The notes under the pieces: model-generated
Database searches by the model: none
What the model was told of the DNA's origin: nothing
Seen by the model: only the letters and a program-made list of their open reading frames with translations
In this document: one piece after another, positions 31,516 through 43,200 of the stretch
How positions within the stretch are numbered: position 1 is the first letter of the stretch
How the letters are laid out: each line of letters opens with the position of its first letter
Source: Hyparrhenia diplandra
Taxonomy: Eukaryota > Streptophyta > Magnoliopsida > Poales > Poaceae
Direction of reading: 5' to 3'
NCBI GenBank assembly: GCA_015847255.1
Contig: JADLZK010007793.1
Location: forward strand, 806,001-870,000
Length of the DNA: 64,000 nt
Program-made: the position numbers and the translations under genes

Positions 31516-32010
31516 CGTTGGTACTCCGCATCTTCACGGAGAATTCAATTTCACGGGTCCATGTCGAGAGACAAGGCGTCGTTACACCATTCGTGCGGGT
31601 CGCTACTTATGCGACAAGGAATTTCGCTACCTTAGGGACGATTAGAGTTACTACCGCCGTTTACTGGGGGCTTCCATTCAAAGCTTATCACACTTCTCCT
31701 TCCGACCTTCCAAAGACTTAGGGGCGGGTGTCGGACTCTATACATCGTGTTACCACTTAGCGAGTCCTCGTGTTTTTCGATGCTTGATCGCTACCCCTTG
31801 GTATGTGCCGCTTTTCCTAATCAAAAAGATAGGAGAGCACCCCTTCTCCGGTTACGGGGTCATTTTGCCAAGTTCCTTTGACATGGTTCTCTAGACGCGC
31901 CCTAGTATACTCTTCTTGTTCACCCGTGTCGGTTTGGGGTACGGTCGGTTCACAGGGAGGATCGCCCTCCCAATTCAAGTTTTTTCTGGAAGTTTCAACC
32001 GTCATTGACT
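31516..32010 (-). rRNA. rrn26: Mitochondrial-type 26S (large subunit) rRNA fragment
   Basis: Plus-strand blocks such as TACACCATTCGTGCGGGTCG, GACAAGGAATTTCGCTACCT, CCGCCGTTTACTGGGGC, ATACATCGTGTTACCACTTA, AGAGCACCCCTTCTC and TTACGGGGTCATTTTGCC are the reverse complement of domain IV-V large-subunit rRNA. Details such as ATCGTGTTACCACTTAGC and AATCAAAAAGATAGGAGAGC fit the plant mitochondrial version better than the chloroplast one. The left edge abuts psbB. The right edge is unclear between about 31960 and 32090. Several small indels make it a non-functional fragment. Confidence 0.85.
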
Positions 32011-32111
32011 ATGACAATTGATCCACGACCGACTATTAAGATCCTCGCGACTATGGTAGGGCAAGACGCTCCGCTCTCTCGCGAGCTCTACTCTAATCAA
32101 AAGACTAAAGG

Positions 32112-33450
32112 CACTATGTAAAAAGGGCTTTACAGACGCGCGTTGAAGGCATTTACAGTCGTGCCTTGGCGCGTCGCCACGTTAGGGTCTCTAAAAGTCA
32201 GATTTTACAGACATACTACTTAATATGCGTCTGCAACCGACTTTATCATAGACAGTTTTCCGCGTGTCTAAAATTTTCCGTCTGCAGTAACATCTTGTTA
32301 CACACGCCCGTGCGAACGTCTATGTGGAAGCCTCTTGTGTGACTGTACTCAACAGTACCTATAGACGTGCTTTGCAAAGGAGCGAGCGTACTTTTTAGAA
32401 ATGTTACGGATGAGCGGCATCACTAAGTGACTGCACCCCTTCCAAAGCTAGTGACGCACGGTGTCGGTATGCGGATCAGAACGATTTCAAATGTACAGAC
32501 CCTTGTCAAAAAGGGCGTCTGTACCACTCACGCACATGTCAGACGCACGTGGGTATCGCGCGCCTCTGACTGTCAGCCATTTATAGACACCCGGACAGTA
32601 TAAGCGTCTGTAAATCTTTACTAACATACAAACCCATGTGAAACGTCAACACCCGGGTGTGTGCGTGGATCCTCTTTGCGTTCGCAGGTGGGTTAAGCTT
32701 AAATGTGCGTAACTTCGGATACTATTCATAGACGCTTTGTTTTAAGCGAGTGTCCGTGAAACTTGTTTCATTTAGAGACGCTTTGTTTGCGTACTAACGT
32801 ACTTTTTTTCGTGTTTAGGGACGCTTAGCTCATGACTACAGACACTTATAACGAACGGTCGAATGTAACACTTTGTTCACAACGGGGCTTCTGTTACAAA
32901 TGCTTCTTTCCGGGGCCGCGATGTAAATTCGCCGAACGGAACTACTGACGCAAAGATCGTTAAGGAGTCTGTGATTGTTACATTCTTCACAGGCGCTTGT
33001 TGTGTGCTAATCGTCTGTAGAAGTTGTCTCACTTATAGACGCTTGTTTGTGCTAAACCATCATTACCGTTTGCCGTTTTGAGACGCTTACCACAGTAGCC
33101 GACAGTAACTCTTTTCGCGGTATTTACGGACAACCGGTCGAAGCCGTGTGTCCGTGGAGTGTACAGATTTTCTGAGCGCGTGTTTGGGCGGGCAACAAAA
33201 ATTAATACAGACCCACGTGACGCTACGCGGTGGCATTTGCTGTAAGAATCGCGGTATTATGCACCGTCGGGCATGCGACGGAATTATCACGGAACTATAG
33301 ACACGTACACGATTGTCGGTCTATAGTTGTTTAGATATTCTGCACACGTGTTGAGGCGGGTCGTGTCTATGTGGAGGCTAGAGATGCCTCTAGAAGGCCG
33401 AGGCGTCTGTATTAATGATAACGTTATGGACCGGCGTACATGTACGCTTA
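32112..33450 (+). mobile_element. CACTA-type terminus with dense subterminal repeats
   Basis: Starts CACTATGTAAAAAGGGCTTT followed by ACAGACGCGCG. The next 1.3 kb holds many variants of TTACAGACGC, AGACGCTTTGTTT, CGTCTGTAA and ACAGACCC in both orientations, the pattern of CACTA subterminal regions. It begins about 100 bp after the rRNA fragment, so it probably inserted into or next to the organelle DNA. A matching right terminus (ending in CATAGTG) and a transposase were not found. Similar but sparser motifs (CAGACCCACTTTGTGAAAAGG, near 37960) hint that the other end may lie around 37.7-38.1 kb. Confidence 0.65.
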
Positions 33451-33467
33451 GAACCATCTCGTCGACC

Positions 33468-33508
33468 ATATATATATATATATATAGATACATACATACA
33501 TACATACA

Positions 33509-33540
<32 letters not shown>
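33468..33540. repeat. Microsatellite (TA)n then (TACA)n
   Basis: About 19 bp of TA followed by roughly thirteen tandem TACA/CATA units. Frames through it give Tyr/Ile/His repeats that are not proteins. Confidence 0.95.
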
Positions 33541-33899
33541 CACACATACAATCACAAATCACAAACAAATGGCGCGCTTGGCAAAGATTGAAAATTCATG
33601 TGTATCTCAGTTGTTCTTCACACGGATGTACCCCGTTTTGGGGGCACGCCCACGCATTGTTCACAACACAAATAACACAAGTTCACGGGCATGTATCCGG
33701 CTTGATCGTCATACGCGGCAAGGTTACTTGAAGAATACGTTCAGGTGCATGTATCCGGCTGGTCATCATGCGGCAAAGGGAAGCGAGAAGAAACTCACGG
33801 TTTACTAAGCGAAATACTCGCCGGGGCTGATGATCTGTTCCATAAGAAACTTGGCGATCTCCTCTCTAATATCCTCCAAATTGATCGAATTTCCGGACA

Positions 33900-36800
33900 T
33901 GTTAAATTCCTAATACAAAGAAAGGTAGGCATAAGTGTTTGTTGTACACATGGTCTTTATGAGGACAAACCAAACCACCGAGGGAGAGAACAAATAAAAT
34001 ATAGTTAAGGATAAACAAACTATAGTTTAGTGGCAGTTCATTTAATGTGCATATTTTTGTAGAATAAGATAGTTGTAGTACTCTACAGAGCAGTCGTGTT
34101 TCTTGAGCACGCATATTCATCTAAAAGGAAAATAAGCGGAAGTAGTTGCAGTTTTCTACGACAAAAAAACACACAGGCAACAACATTATAGTTATAGTAG
34201 CACACAGGTGTCAAGTTCAGTATCTACAACTCTATATATCCATCCGGGGATAAAATTATCACCTTTCCTTACTTACAGGCGATCGAAAAATTCACGCTAC
34301 ACTGCGTGCTCTCTATCTTTTCCGCCCGATGATGTGTTGATGCCTGCTGTTGGATAAAAATCACTGAACTGGCTTCATCGCCTAAACAGATTTGAAAATT
34401 TCAGTCGCCTGGAAATTAGCAAGGCCCTAATATTATACAGTTCAATTCTGTAATAGACAGTCTATGAGGACTACACAAACCAGAGGTACAGATCATAAAA
34501 GAAAGTAGTTAAGGAATAGAGGAATATAAAAAAACTATAGTTTAGTAATGAGTTCATTTAATAGGCACATTTTTGTAAGACAAGATAGTAGTAGTACTTT
34601 ACAGAGCAGTCATTGTTCTTCAAAGCATGTATATTCATCTATAAAGAAAATATGAAACAGTAGTTGCAGTTTTCTATGACAAAAACACACAGTAACAACA
34701 TTATAGTAGCGATCAAGTGTCAAGTTCAGTATCTACAACTCAATATATCCATCCGAGGACAAAATTATACAGTTCAATTACGTAATAGGCGGTGTATGAG
34801 GACTAGTCGAGAGCCTGTTTGCTTGTGCTAGCTTCATCTTGTTTCAACTTATTCTCTCTCACGTAATACTATTAAACAAGCAAAAAAAGGCTCTTAGAGG
34901 CAATGAGATATCACAAAAAAAGTGTAGTTCAATAACAGAGGAACATAAACAAACAAAGAGTTTAGCAACAGTTCATTTAATATGCATATTTTTTTTAAGA
35001 CAAGATAGTTGTAGTACTCTACAGAGCAAAGAATTGATCTTCAAACATGTATATTCATCTATAAAGAAAATATGAAGCTTGATGAGTTGCGGTTTCCATG
35101 ACCAAAACACACGAGGTAGCAACGTTATAGTAGCGGTTAGGTGTCATATTCAGTATCTACAACTTAAAATATCTATATGAGGATAAAATTATATAGTTCA
35201 ATTACGTAATAGGCAGTTTATGAGGACTAAACAAACCATCGAGCGTTAAAACAAATAAAATGTAGTTAAGGATAAATAAACTATAGCTTAGTGACAGTTC
35301 ATTTAATGTGCACATTTTTGAAATACAAGATAGTTGTAGTACTCTACAGAGCAGTCATGTTCTTGAGTACGCATATTCATCTATAAGGAAAATAAGCAAA
35401 TGAGTTGCGGTTTCCTATAACAAAAACACACAGAACAACAACATTATAGTTATAGTAGCACACGGTGTCAAGTGTAGTATCTACAACTCTATATATCCAT
35501 CCGGGGATAAAATTATCACCTTTCCTTACTTACAGCGACTGAAAAATTCATGCTACACTGTGTGCTCTCTATCTCTTCCGCCCGATGATGTGTTGATGCC
35601 TCTTTGTTGGATAGAAATCATCGAAGTGGCTTCATTGCTTGAAGTATTTGAAAATTTCAGCCGCTGAAATTAGCAAGGCCCTAATATTATACAGTTCAAT
35701 TACGTAATATGCGTCTATGAGAACTACACAAACTAGAGGCACAGATCACAAAAAAAGTAGTTAAGGAATAGAGGAATATAAACAAACTATAGTTTAGTAA
35801 CAGTTCATTTAATAGGCATATTTTTGTAAGACAAGATAGCATTGTTCTTCAAAGCATGTACATTCATCTATAAAGAAAATATAAAACAGTAGTAGCAGTT
35901 TCCTATGTCAAAAATACACAGGTAACAACATTAAAGTAGCAATCGGTGTCAATTTCAGTATCTACAACTCAATTCTCGTAATAGGCGTTTATGAGGACTA
36001 AACAAAACAACGAGGTGGAGAACAATTAAAATGTAGTTAAGGAATATAAACAAACTATAGTCTAGTGGAAGTTCATTTAATATGCACATTTTTTGTAAGA
36101 CAAGATATTTATAGTACTCTCTGAGCAGTCGGGTTTCTTAAGCACGCATATTCATCTCGTAAGGAAAATAGCGGCAATAGTTGCTCTTTTTCGCACAACA
36201 AACACACACAGACAACAACATTATAGTTATAGTAGTAGACAGGTGTCAAGTTCGGGATCTACAACTCTATATATCCATCCGGGGATAAAATTATCACCTT
36301 TCCTCACTTACGGTGACTGAAAAATTCACGCTACACCGTGTGCTCTCTATCTCTTCCCACCGATGATGTATTGATGCCTGCTTTGTTGGATGAAAATCAT
36401 TGAAGTAGCTTCATCGCCTGAATAGATTTAAAAATTTCAGTCGCCTGGAAATTAGCAAGGTCCTCATATTATACGTTCAATTCTATAATAGGCAGTCTAT
36501 GATGACTACACCGCTTTGAGACACAGATCACAAAAAAAAGTAGTTAAGGAATAGAGGAATATAAATAAACGTAGTTTAGTAACGGTTCATTTAATAGGCA
36601 CATTTTTGTAAGACAAGATAGCATTGTTCTTCAGCATGTATATTCATCTATAAAGAAAATATGAAACAAGTAGTAGCAGTTTCCTATGACAAAAACACAC
36701 AGGTAACAACATTATGGTAGTAGTCAAGTATCAAGTTCAGTATCTACAACTCAATATACCCATGTTAGGATAAAATTATAAAGTTCAATTCTCGTAATAG

Positions 36801-37040
36801 GCGTCTATGAGGACTAGTCGAGCCTGTTCGCTTGTGCTAGCTTCATCTTGTTTCAGCTTATTCTCTCTCACAGAATACTATTAAACAAACAAACAGGGCT
36901 CTTAGAGGCACAGATCACAAAAAGATATAGTTCGAGAACGAGAGGAATAAAAACAAACTGTAGTTTAGCAACAGTTCATTTAATATGCACATTTTTATAA
37001 GACAAGATAGTTGTAGTACTCTACAGTAATTGGTGCCCCT
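33900..37040. repeat. Long degenerate tandem array with units of about 300-500 bp and a larger period
   Basis: The block CAAGATAGTTGTAGTACTCT (or a truncated form) plus GTATATTCATCTATAAAGAAAA recurs at about 34066, 34580, 35003, 35325, 35830, 36100, 36615 and 37000. A subset of units also carries GGGGATAAAATTATCACCTT with CGATGATGTGTTGATGCC (34250, 35500, 36280). The alternation gives a higher-order period of about 1-1.25 kb. A paired piece, AGCCTGTTTGCTTGTGCTAG/AGCCTGTTCGCTTGTGCTAG, occurs at 34811 and 36821. No coding capacity is seen. It may be internal to the CACTA element. Confidence 0.8.
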
Positions 37041-38206
37041 AGCGCTATATGTACTCTACCGTCCGCATGCCATCACTACTTGAGTGCTCTCACTAGTACT
37101 TCACTCTTTCACCGGCTTCACTCACATCAACTCGGCTTTCCACTCCTCGCTTTCCCCACAACGCGCACCGGCCGTCGCCACTCCTCGCCATCTTCCCCCA
37201 CCTCCTGCTGCCGTTGAAGATGACGACACCACAGAATAGGGACCCAAACCTGTTGGGGAGGGAGACTAAATTCTTCCGGTGCCTCTAGGATCGACTACAT
37301 ATCAAACCCTAGGATCGACTACATTTCTACAAAAATAAGCACATTTTTATAAGGCAAGATTGATGGGCTACATATCAAACCCTAGCATCGCCTGGTGGAG
37401 GAAGAAGCCGTCGGGAAAGGAGGTCACGGGCGGAAGCGACATCGGCTTGAATGGCACGGATGCGTCGGCGGTGGCGGTGACGGCGGGCAGATGAGATGGC
37501 TGGAAACCCTAGAATCGCCTATGAGGAGGCGGGTGAGGAATGGAATGGATCGCCGCCTGTGAGGAGGCGGATGAGGGTTTTTGAGTTTTGTGATAGCTCG
37601 GCGTGTAAAATTCGTGGAAAATTGGGCAGGCACAAGGAAAACGTAGGAAACAGAGAAGGCGCATGGTGGGGCCGTCCTGTCAGGGTAATATTGCAGACCC
37701 TTGCCAAAATTATTAAATACGTATATATAAATCTACCTTCTTTTGCTGCTCTCCCTCTGTATCTGCCTCTCACTTCTTCTCGCTCTTCATTCCATCTCTC
37801 GCTCTTCGTCCCATCGATCTCCCAGCTCGAGACGCAATGTCTCCTTTGCCGGAGTCGCCTGCTGGTGTCAAGATTTTACAACTGTACGTGACAAGCCTGG
37901 AACAAATCAATGATAACGGAGTGAAGTGGATCCACTGTGTGACTAAAATGCCATTCATTACAGACCCACTTTGTGAAAAGGCGTGAGTAATAAACATTTG
38001 TCGGACTGCGTGGGATCGCAACTACTGCACCCGCATTGTGAAAAAGCATCGATAATAAACTCTGTCGACCGCATGGGCTCGCACGACGACATTGTCCGCC
38101 ACCTCTGCGCTTTGTGCAATTCGAGCGCCGAACCGACTTCACGCCTCGACTACATATACCTCGTCGTCGCCGCTATAGGCTTGTAACCGATCTTTTGCCA
38201 AATGCG
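37041..38206. other. Mixed low-copy-looking sequence, no supported gene
   Basis: Contains a repeated phrase (CTACATATCAAACCCTAGGATCG, shortened here, at about 37295 and 37367), a GC-rich part at 37390-37600, and an AT-rich promoter-like stretch near 37715-37730. A 49-codon plus frame starts at 37837 (MSPLPESPAGVKILQLYVTS) and ends at 37986. It looks protein-like but matches nothing I know. A small gene or captured exon here cannot be excluded. Confidence 0.3.
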
Positions 38207-38640
38207 TGGTCAAAACTTGTAACCAGATCTTTCTCCCTCATAGTAACTCCAAAATTAATAGTTTTTCTTTCTAATTTTTTTTAAAACCATGCTCTATCAA
38301 GCTATTGTATTCTTACAACTATTACTTTTGCCAAATTTTGTCAATTAACATTTAAATTTCAAAAATTACAACTTCAAACAACATTTTTTGGAGCATCTAA
38401 TGATTTCATTGAGAAGAAGTCATGAACATAAAAGTTATAAAACTTCCTAAGATGTATATCTTTTATATTGGTCATTTCTTCATCCGACGATGTCGCAAAG
38501 AACATTGTTCACAAGATTTACACATGTCTCATAGAGTTTATGAAACTATGAGAGAGATTTCTAAGATTTGTGAATAATGTCACTAGCACTATGTCGGATA
38601 GGGAAACAACCAAAATAAGAATTGTAGATCTTGCTAAGTT
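38207..38640. repeat. 430-bp dispersed repeat, copy 1
   Basis: From TAACCAGATCTTTCTCCCTC to AACAACCAAAATAAGAATTG it is collinear, in the same orientation, with 63571-64000, with scattered substitutions and small indels. The window ends before the second copy does. The nature of the repeat is unknown; it has no coding capacity. Confidence 0.85.
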
Positions 38641-39004
38641 ATGAAACCCCCGGTTTTAAAACTTTTTGATTTGACATTATCTTGTAAAGGAAAACTAGGT
38701 CTCAATTTCAAAAGAAATTAAAACTGAAATCTAAATGTTTTAAGTGACCTCCGATACGCAAAGGATACATGCACACAAGGTGTAAATGTTACGAGACGTG
38801 CTCTATCAAAAGGCATTGGTATTAATTGGCGCCGCCCTAAAATTATTGTACTAGCGCCCGGTCATGTCGTCCCTACACGGGGAACGCACCCAGCCACCCG
38901 TATTATTCTTTGCTCTCCAAGTGAGCTCCATACACCTGCTGTTCACCCGCCCGCCGCACCGAGCTTCCAGCAAAAAGCCCCCACTGGCTTTGCCGCGCCG
39001 CGCC

Positions 39005-39726
39005 ATGGAGAACCTTCCGAGCACTTGCTTGTGGAGCTTGCGATGCACGTTGCCATGCATGCAACGAGCATCCTATGGAGGACCTCTTCAATCTGCGGGC
39101 CACCTGTTCGCAGATAAAAGCGGCGTCGCCGCGACCTGGTGGGGACGGAGCATCCGACTAGACCGGGTGCTGTCTCGACGGGTCAACGGCTGGGGGCCCT
39201 TGTACTACTCGCGTGAGTATCGCGCAAGTCTCATCACCGAGCTCGCCAAGGTCGGCAACCCAGAGGCGTGCTTCAGAGCAGGCCTGTCTGCCGTGTTCAT
39301 GAAAGGCTGCGGCACCATCTCACCACTTCTCGGCTTGCTGGAACAAGCCGCCAACTTAGGGCATACACTCGCTCGGTATGTGCATGCTCTTCGCTCGCTC
39401 AGCGGAACGCCGCCGCCGATGATGACCGTGCCCGAGCGGTGTTGCGGGACCTGGAGCACGACACGGTGAGATTCTAGAGGTCCTGCGAGTACTTCAGACA
39501 GGCACTGGAAGTGTTGCACGACGATCTGCTGGTGCCCTATCCAGTGCGGCGGCATCTTCCTCCTCTGGCCCAACCGGTGCCTCGCCAGGACGGGCATCAG
39601 TGCAGATTGGGAAACTGTGGCACCCTGGCCGAATGGGGGCCACCGCCGCGGTGGGTGTTCTGCAGCGAGGAGTGTAGGATCTATGTCAAGTGTAGTATGT
39701 TCTTCCTTGTTGCATTGTTGGCATAA
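39005..39726 (+). pseudogene. Broken F-box / Sel1-like repeat / zinc-finger gene
   Basis: Proteins of this grass family pair an F-box (SCF ubiquitin ligase adaptor) with Sel1-like helical repeats and a C-terminal Cys-rich finger. Here the parts appear in order but in changing frames: EHLLVELAMHVAMHATS and MEDLFNLRATCSQIKAAS (F-box, 39015-39120), WGRSIRLDRVLSRRV, ELAKVGNPEACFRAGLSAVF and LLEQAANLGHTLARYVHALR (Sel1-like, 39230-39395), then NAAADDDRARAVLRDLEHDT after a frame change, an in-frame TAG at about 39475, and HQCRLGNCGTLAEW with FCSEECRIYVKC (finger, 39598-39695). At least three frameshifts and one stop make it a pseudogene. There is no sign of introns, so decay is more likely than splicing. 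It could be part of a transposon-carried copy. Confidence 0.75.
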
Positions 39727-40089
39727 GCAGGCCGGTCTACGATGATGCTCTCATGCAATGTATGTCTATATATATGTGTGTGTCTGTGTGTACATTTAGC
39801 TAGTTTAGCTCTAGATGCTCTAGAGTCTAGATCAAACGACTTTTGGTTGGGCGCGGTGATGTATGCATGCATTGGTTGATGTTCGATCGATCCTCCGAGT
39901 ATCAGTGATTAACACCGAGATGTTTTAATTCGTTGTAATCCATGTGTTATATTGTTGTGTTTGTGTGGGGCGATGGTGTTTGTGATTAAATATCATTGTG
40001 TTGTATTTCTCCAAATCATGTGTTACGTGGATGTTTGATTGTACCTGAAATGATGAGTGAATAGAGTGACAATGATATATTCATGTTTG
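39727..40089. other. AT-rich 3' flank of the pseudogene
   Basis: Contains a short TATATATGTGTGTGTC run and no gene. It may be the former 3' UTR of the F-box-type gene. Confidence 0.35.
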
Positions 40090-40275
40090 CGAGATGTTAA
40101 ATTTATTTGCGATTCTCGCCGCCGCCGGCCACGCGGCCGCCATGGCCACCGCGAGCACCTCGACGTGGCCGCCTCGGGCTGAACTCTCACCCTTCTCTCT
40201 TACCTTGGCACCTCGAGGCTCGTCGGCTTGGCGGTTATGCCTGTGCCGTTGACGTCGCCTTGGAACGCATTGCCG
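40090..40275. repeat. GC-rich repeat flanking the gypsy element, left copy
   Basis: The stretch CTTCTCTCTTACCTTGGCAC to GTTGACGTCGCCTTGGAACG is matched at 63108-63178 with few changes, and looser similarity extends upstream. Removing the retroelement places the two copies next to each other as a tandem repeat of about 190 bp. A minus frame with RHRHNRQADEPRGAKVREKG is open in the left copy and its counterpart (with RRHQRHEHNR) in the right. It could be coding sequence of a tandemly repeated or duplicated gene. Confidence 0.6.
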
Positions 40276-43200
40276 TGTAAAGCAGTCGACCAATTTATAA
40301 GAAATCAAGTATAATGGCGACTACCGAAGAAATCACACATTCACACTTGAGTCCATATAAACCCGGTATTCCGGAAATCTCAGAGTGATTTCAAACTCAT
40401 CAACATCTGACCAAAGATCTTGAAGTTGGTCGCGTAGATTCCAACAAGTTACAACACTTTTCAAGTTCACATACATCGGAGTTCAAATAGCGGTAACTTA
40501 ATACCAAAATAATTAGTAGCGGAAGCAAATAGTTTTAAAATGCCAAAGTACTAATATAGCTAAAATAGTAGTAGTGCCATTTAAAAAGTCAACCCATGAC
40601 AAAGCATAAGATGGGAAATGGAGTCCGCCTTGCCCTTGGCATTATTCTTCATCCACAAAGAACAAACACGACTTGTGAGAACCACGTGACACTTGGTCAC
40701 CGGAACAATGGGAATAAAACCCCGAGTACGAGGATGTACTTAGCTAGACATACCCGTCTAAGCGAAAATGATAAATCAAAAGACTCTGGGATTATGCGGG
40801 GCTTTATGGTGGATCGGGCCGACTCACATTTTATTTTGCATAAGGAAAATAAGGTTGATTAGTGCAGCCCACACATACTATTCAGGTTCTTCCAAGTTAA
40901 AAGGTTATTTATCAGCTTACATAACCATAAGTCCTGTATAGTCAAGATTAAAAGACATGCTCAGTAATATAAATAGATAACAACATAAGTAACTTGATCA
41001 ACATTTTAAACATCAGCAACATGAATAAATATAACCATCATTGTGATATTAAAGCTACTGATTGCCACGGAAACATTCAGGTTCTCCTTTGTCCGGGAGA
41101 GATGGCGATTCGAATTGATTACTAACCGGTGGCAATAAATACCATGTCATAAACTAGGTCTACTAGATCGGAGTAAACCTAATCACCATCAAAACCATTC
41201 AAGAATCGTGGGCCCGGTGGCAACCCCCTCATTTTGAGCCACCCATGATTCCAACCCTAAGCCTTGCTTAGTCTGGGATTGCCTGTGCCCATTCCACAAC
41301 TCCGCCCCCTGCGCCATGAGGAGCGTTAAGCGGCCAAGTGCTGGCTTGGCTATGGTTCATCTAGCTTCGTGGCTCACGACCCGGCGGAGCCTACTATACG
41401 ACAGGTGTGTTCAACTTCCGATTGCCTTTTGACAAAGTATCAGTCCTTAACTGATTAGGTGGAGGACCACAAAATTCCACCCAATCGACATCATGTTTTA
41501 TTTTCAACTTTCTCAGCAGCTTGTTAACCACCAACGTGATCAACCAAAACAACAACCTTCACAAGTGACCGTAGAAATCACCGTCTCTCATCGCAATCAT
41601 CATAAGCGAGCATTTATATAACCTAGACCTCTAAATAGGATAGGATAACAACTTCAATAAGGATATCCGTGCATCAACGGTTTCAACCATATCCTATACT
41701 TAATGCATCGACATAAGGGACTCAAGTCAATTTAAGTTAGAAAGCATAGGAAAGTTCTTCATGCGGGGGTTTGCCTTTCGTAAAGAGGTTAGAAGGTGCC
41801 TTGGGCACTTTAGCAGTTCAGCGACCTGTCCCGCCTCTTCAAGAACCTCCTCTTGCCGCACCTCCGGATGTGTACCTCTCCTTCCCGCCGCTCCTCCGTA
41901 AACGCTATCTCCCCAACCAATCGATATGAATGTATATGCAATAGTGAATGCAACGAATGCATGATCGATGAAGGATATATGTATGCATCATGATGAATGA
42001 TTATAGTCGGTGCATATCTCTTCTGTGGCAAGAAACTAACAAGTATATAAAACAACCATATTAACCACACATCACACATGCATATCGACATAAAAACACG
42101 TTAGAGGACAGCAAGACACGCCTGCACTAAAACAGAGGTAACTGGAGTTCTATAAATTAGAATACAGCAAACAAACACTCATTGGGAAGCTTATCAAATC
42201 ATCTACAACTTTCGTCAAGCACTCATAGATAGATTCTATCATCTACAACACGGAAAATAGCAAAAAAAATGACTGTTTTGGGTAACAAGTAACAAGCAAC
42301 CACTATAACTTTTTATCTACACATGCAAATCTTACCAAACTTGAACAGCAAGCAATTAAGATCATAAAGCATCAAAATAACCTACTGATCAGCATAAAAG
42401 ATAAACTAATTCACATGAGATGATAACTACAAAAATAAAGCATTATATAGAAGCATATAACAAGCATGATATAGCAATTTTAAACAACACTACATGTAGG
42501 GAAACATATGACCAGCAAGCTAAATATTCTAACAGCTTCCAACTATGATAATAACAGAAAGTATGCTATCCAAATATTTTTACCATAAAGCCATCATGCA
42601 TTTATCAAACATTTTTCTTCCAACTATAAAAGGAACATATATACAACCACTTCATAAAAATCTACAAAAATTATAGGAGCATGCTACTGATATAACAGAG
42701 CTACCATAAAAATCCCATGGCAAGAACATGCACATACTATCCTACACAAAAATGACAAGCTAGCATGAAAACTAGGCATGAAAATACTTTGTACTATGAA
42801 AAACATGAAACCATAGATTTATGAGCATATAAAGCTACATAACAGTAAGACATGCATGTACAAAAATTATAATGGCAAAACTCATAGCAATAATTTTCCT
42901 ATGAATTTTCTAAAGGAGCATGGTAAATAGCACATAAATCAAAACTCATACTTTTTCAACAGAACATAGCATGAAACATATTTTTCCCTTATTGTACACA
43001 TAAAAACAAGAACATTTTGCATAGGAAGCATATTTTTTATCTTGCACCAAATAAAAGATATGCATTTATCTAGAAACATGGCATTTTTTGCAATAAATAA
43101 AACTATAAATAAAAAGTACCATAAAACATCATCTCATATTTTTCTATGATAGATCTACTCATAAGAATCACAACAAAATTTATTTCACTAAAAGCGAGCT

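Larger units (their letters stand above)
24272..32010. other. Nuclear insertion of mosaic organelle DNA (mitochondrial with chloroplast pieces)
   Basis: At least twelve chloroplast-derived fragments from distant parts of the plastid genome (rps18, psbB-psbH, trnL-UAG, ndhC/K, rpoC2, trnV-GAC, rps19-rpl22) lie side by side with sequence I cannot assign and with a mitochondrial-type large rRNA fragment at the right end. Chloroplast pieces reshuffled among non-chloroplast DNA are characteristic of grass mitochondrial genomes, so transfer of mitochondrial DNA to the nucleus is the simplest origin. Stops and frameshifts in nearly all fragments fit decay in the nucleus or earlier in the mitochondrion. 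The left limit is uncertain by several hundred bases. The right limit is the CACTA terminus at 32112 or just before it. Confidence 0.75.

Noticed and set aside
31516..32010. Chloroplast 23S rRNA
   Set aside because: Core positions are shared, but the variable parts (ATCGTGTTACCACTTAGC, AAAAAGATAGGAGAGC) fit the mitochondrial gene better. This was judged from memory of the two rRNAs and deserves an alignment.
33327..33731. Proteins with Tyr/Ile/His repeats around 33480-33560
   Set aside because: They are translations of the TA and TACA microsatellite.
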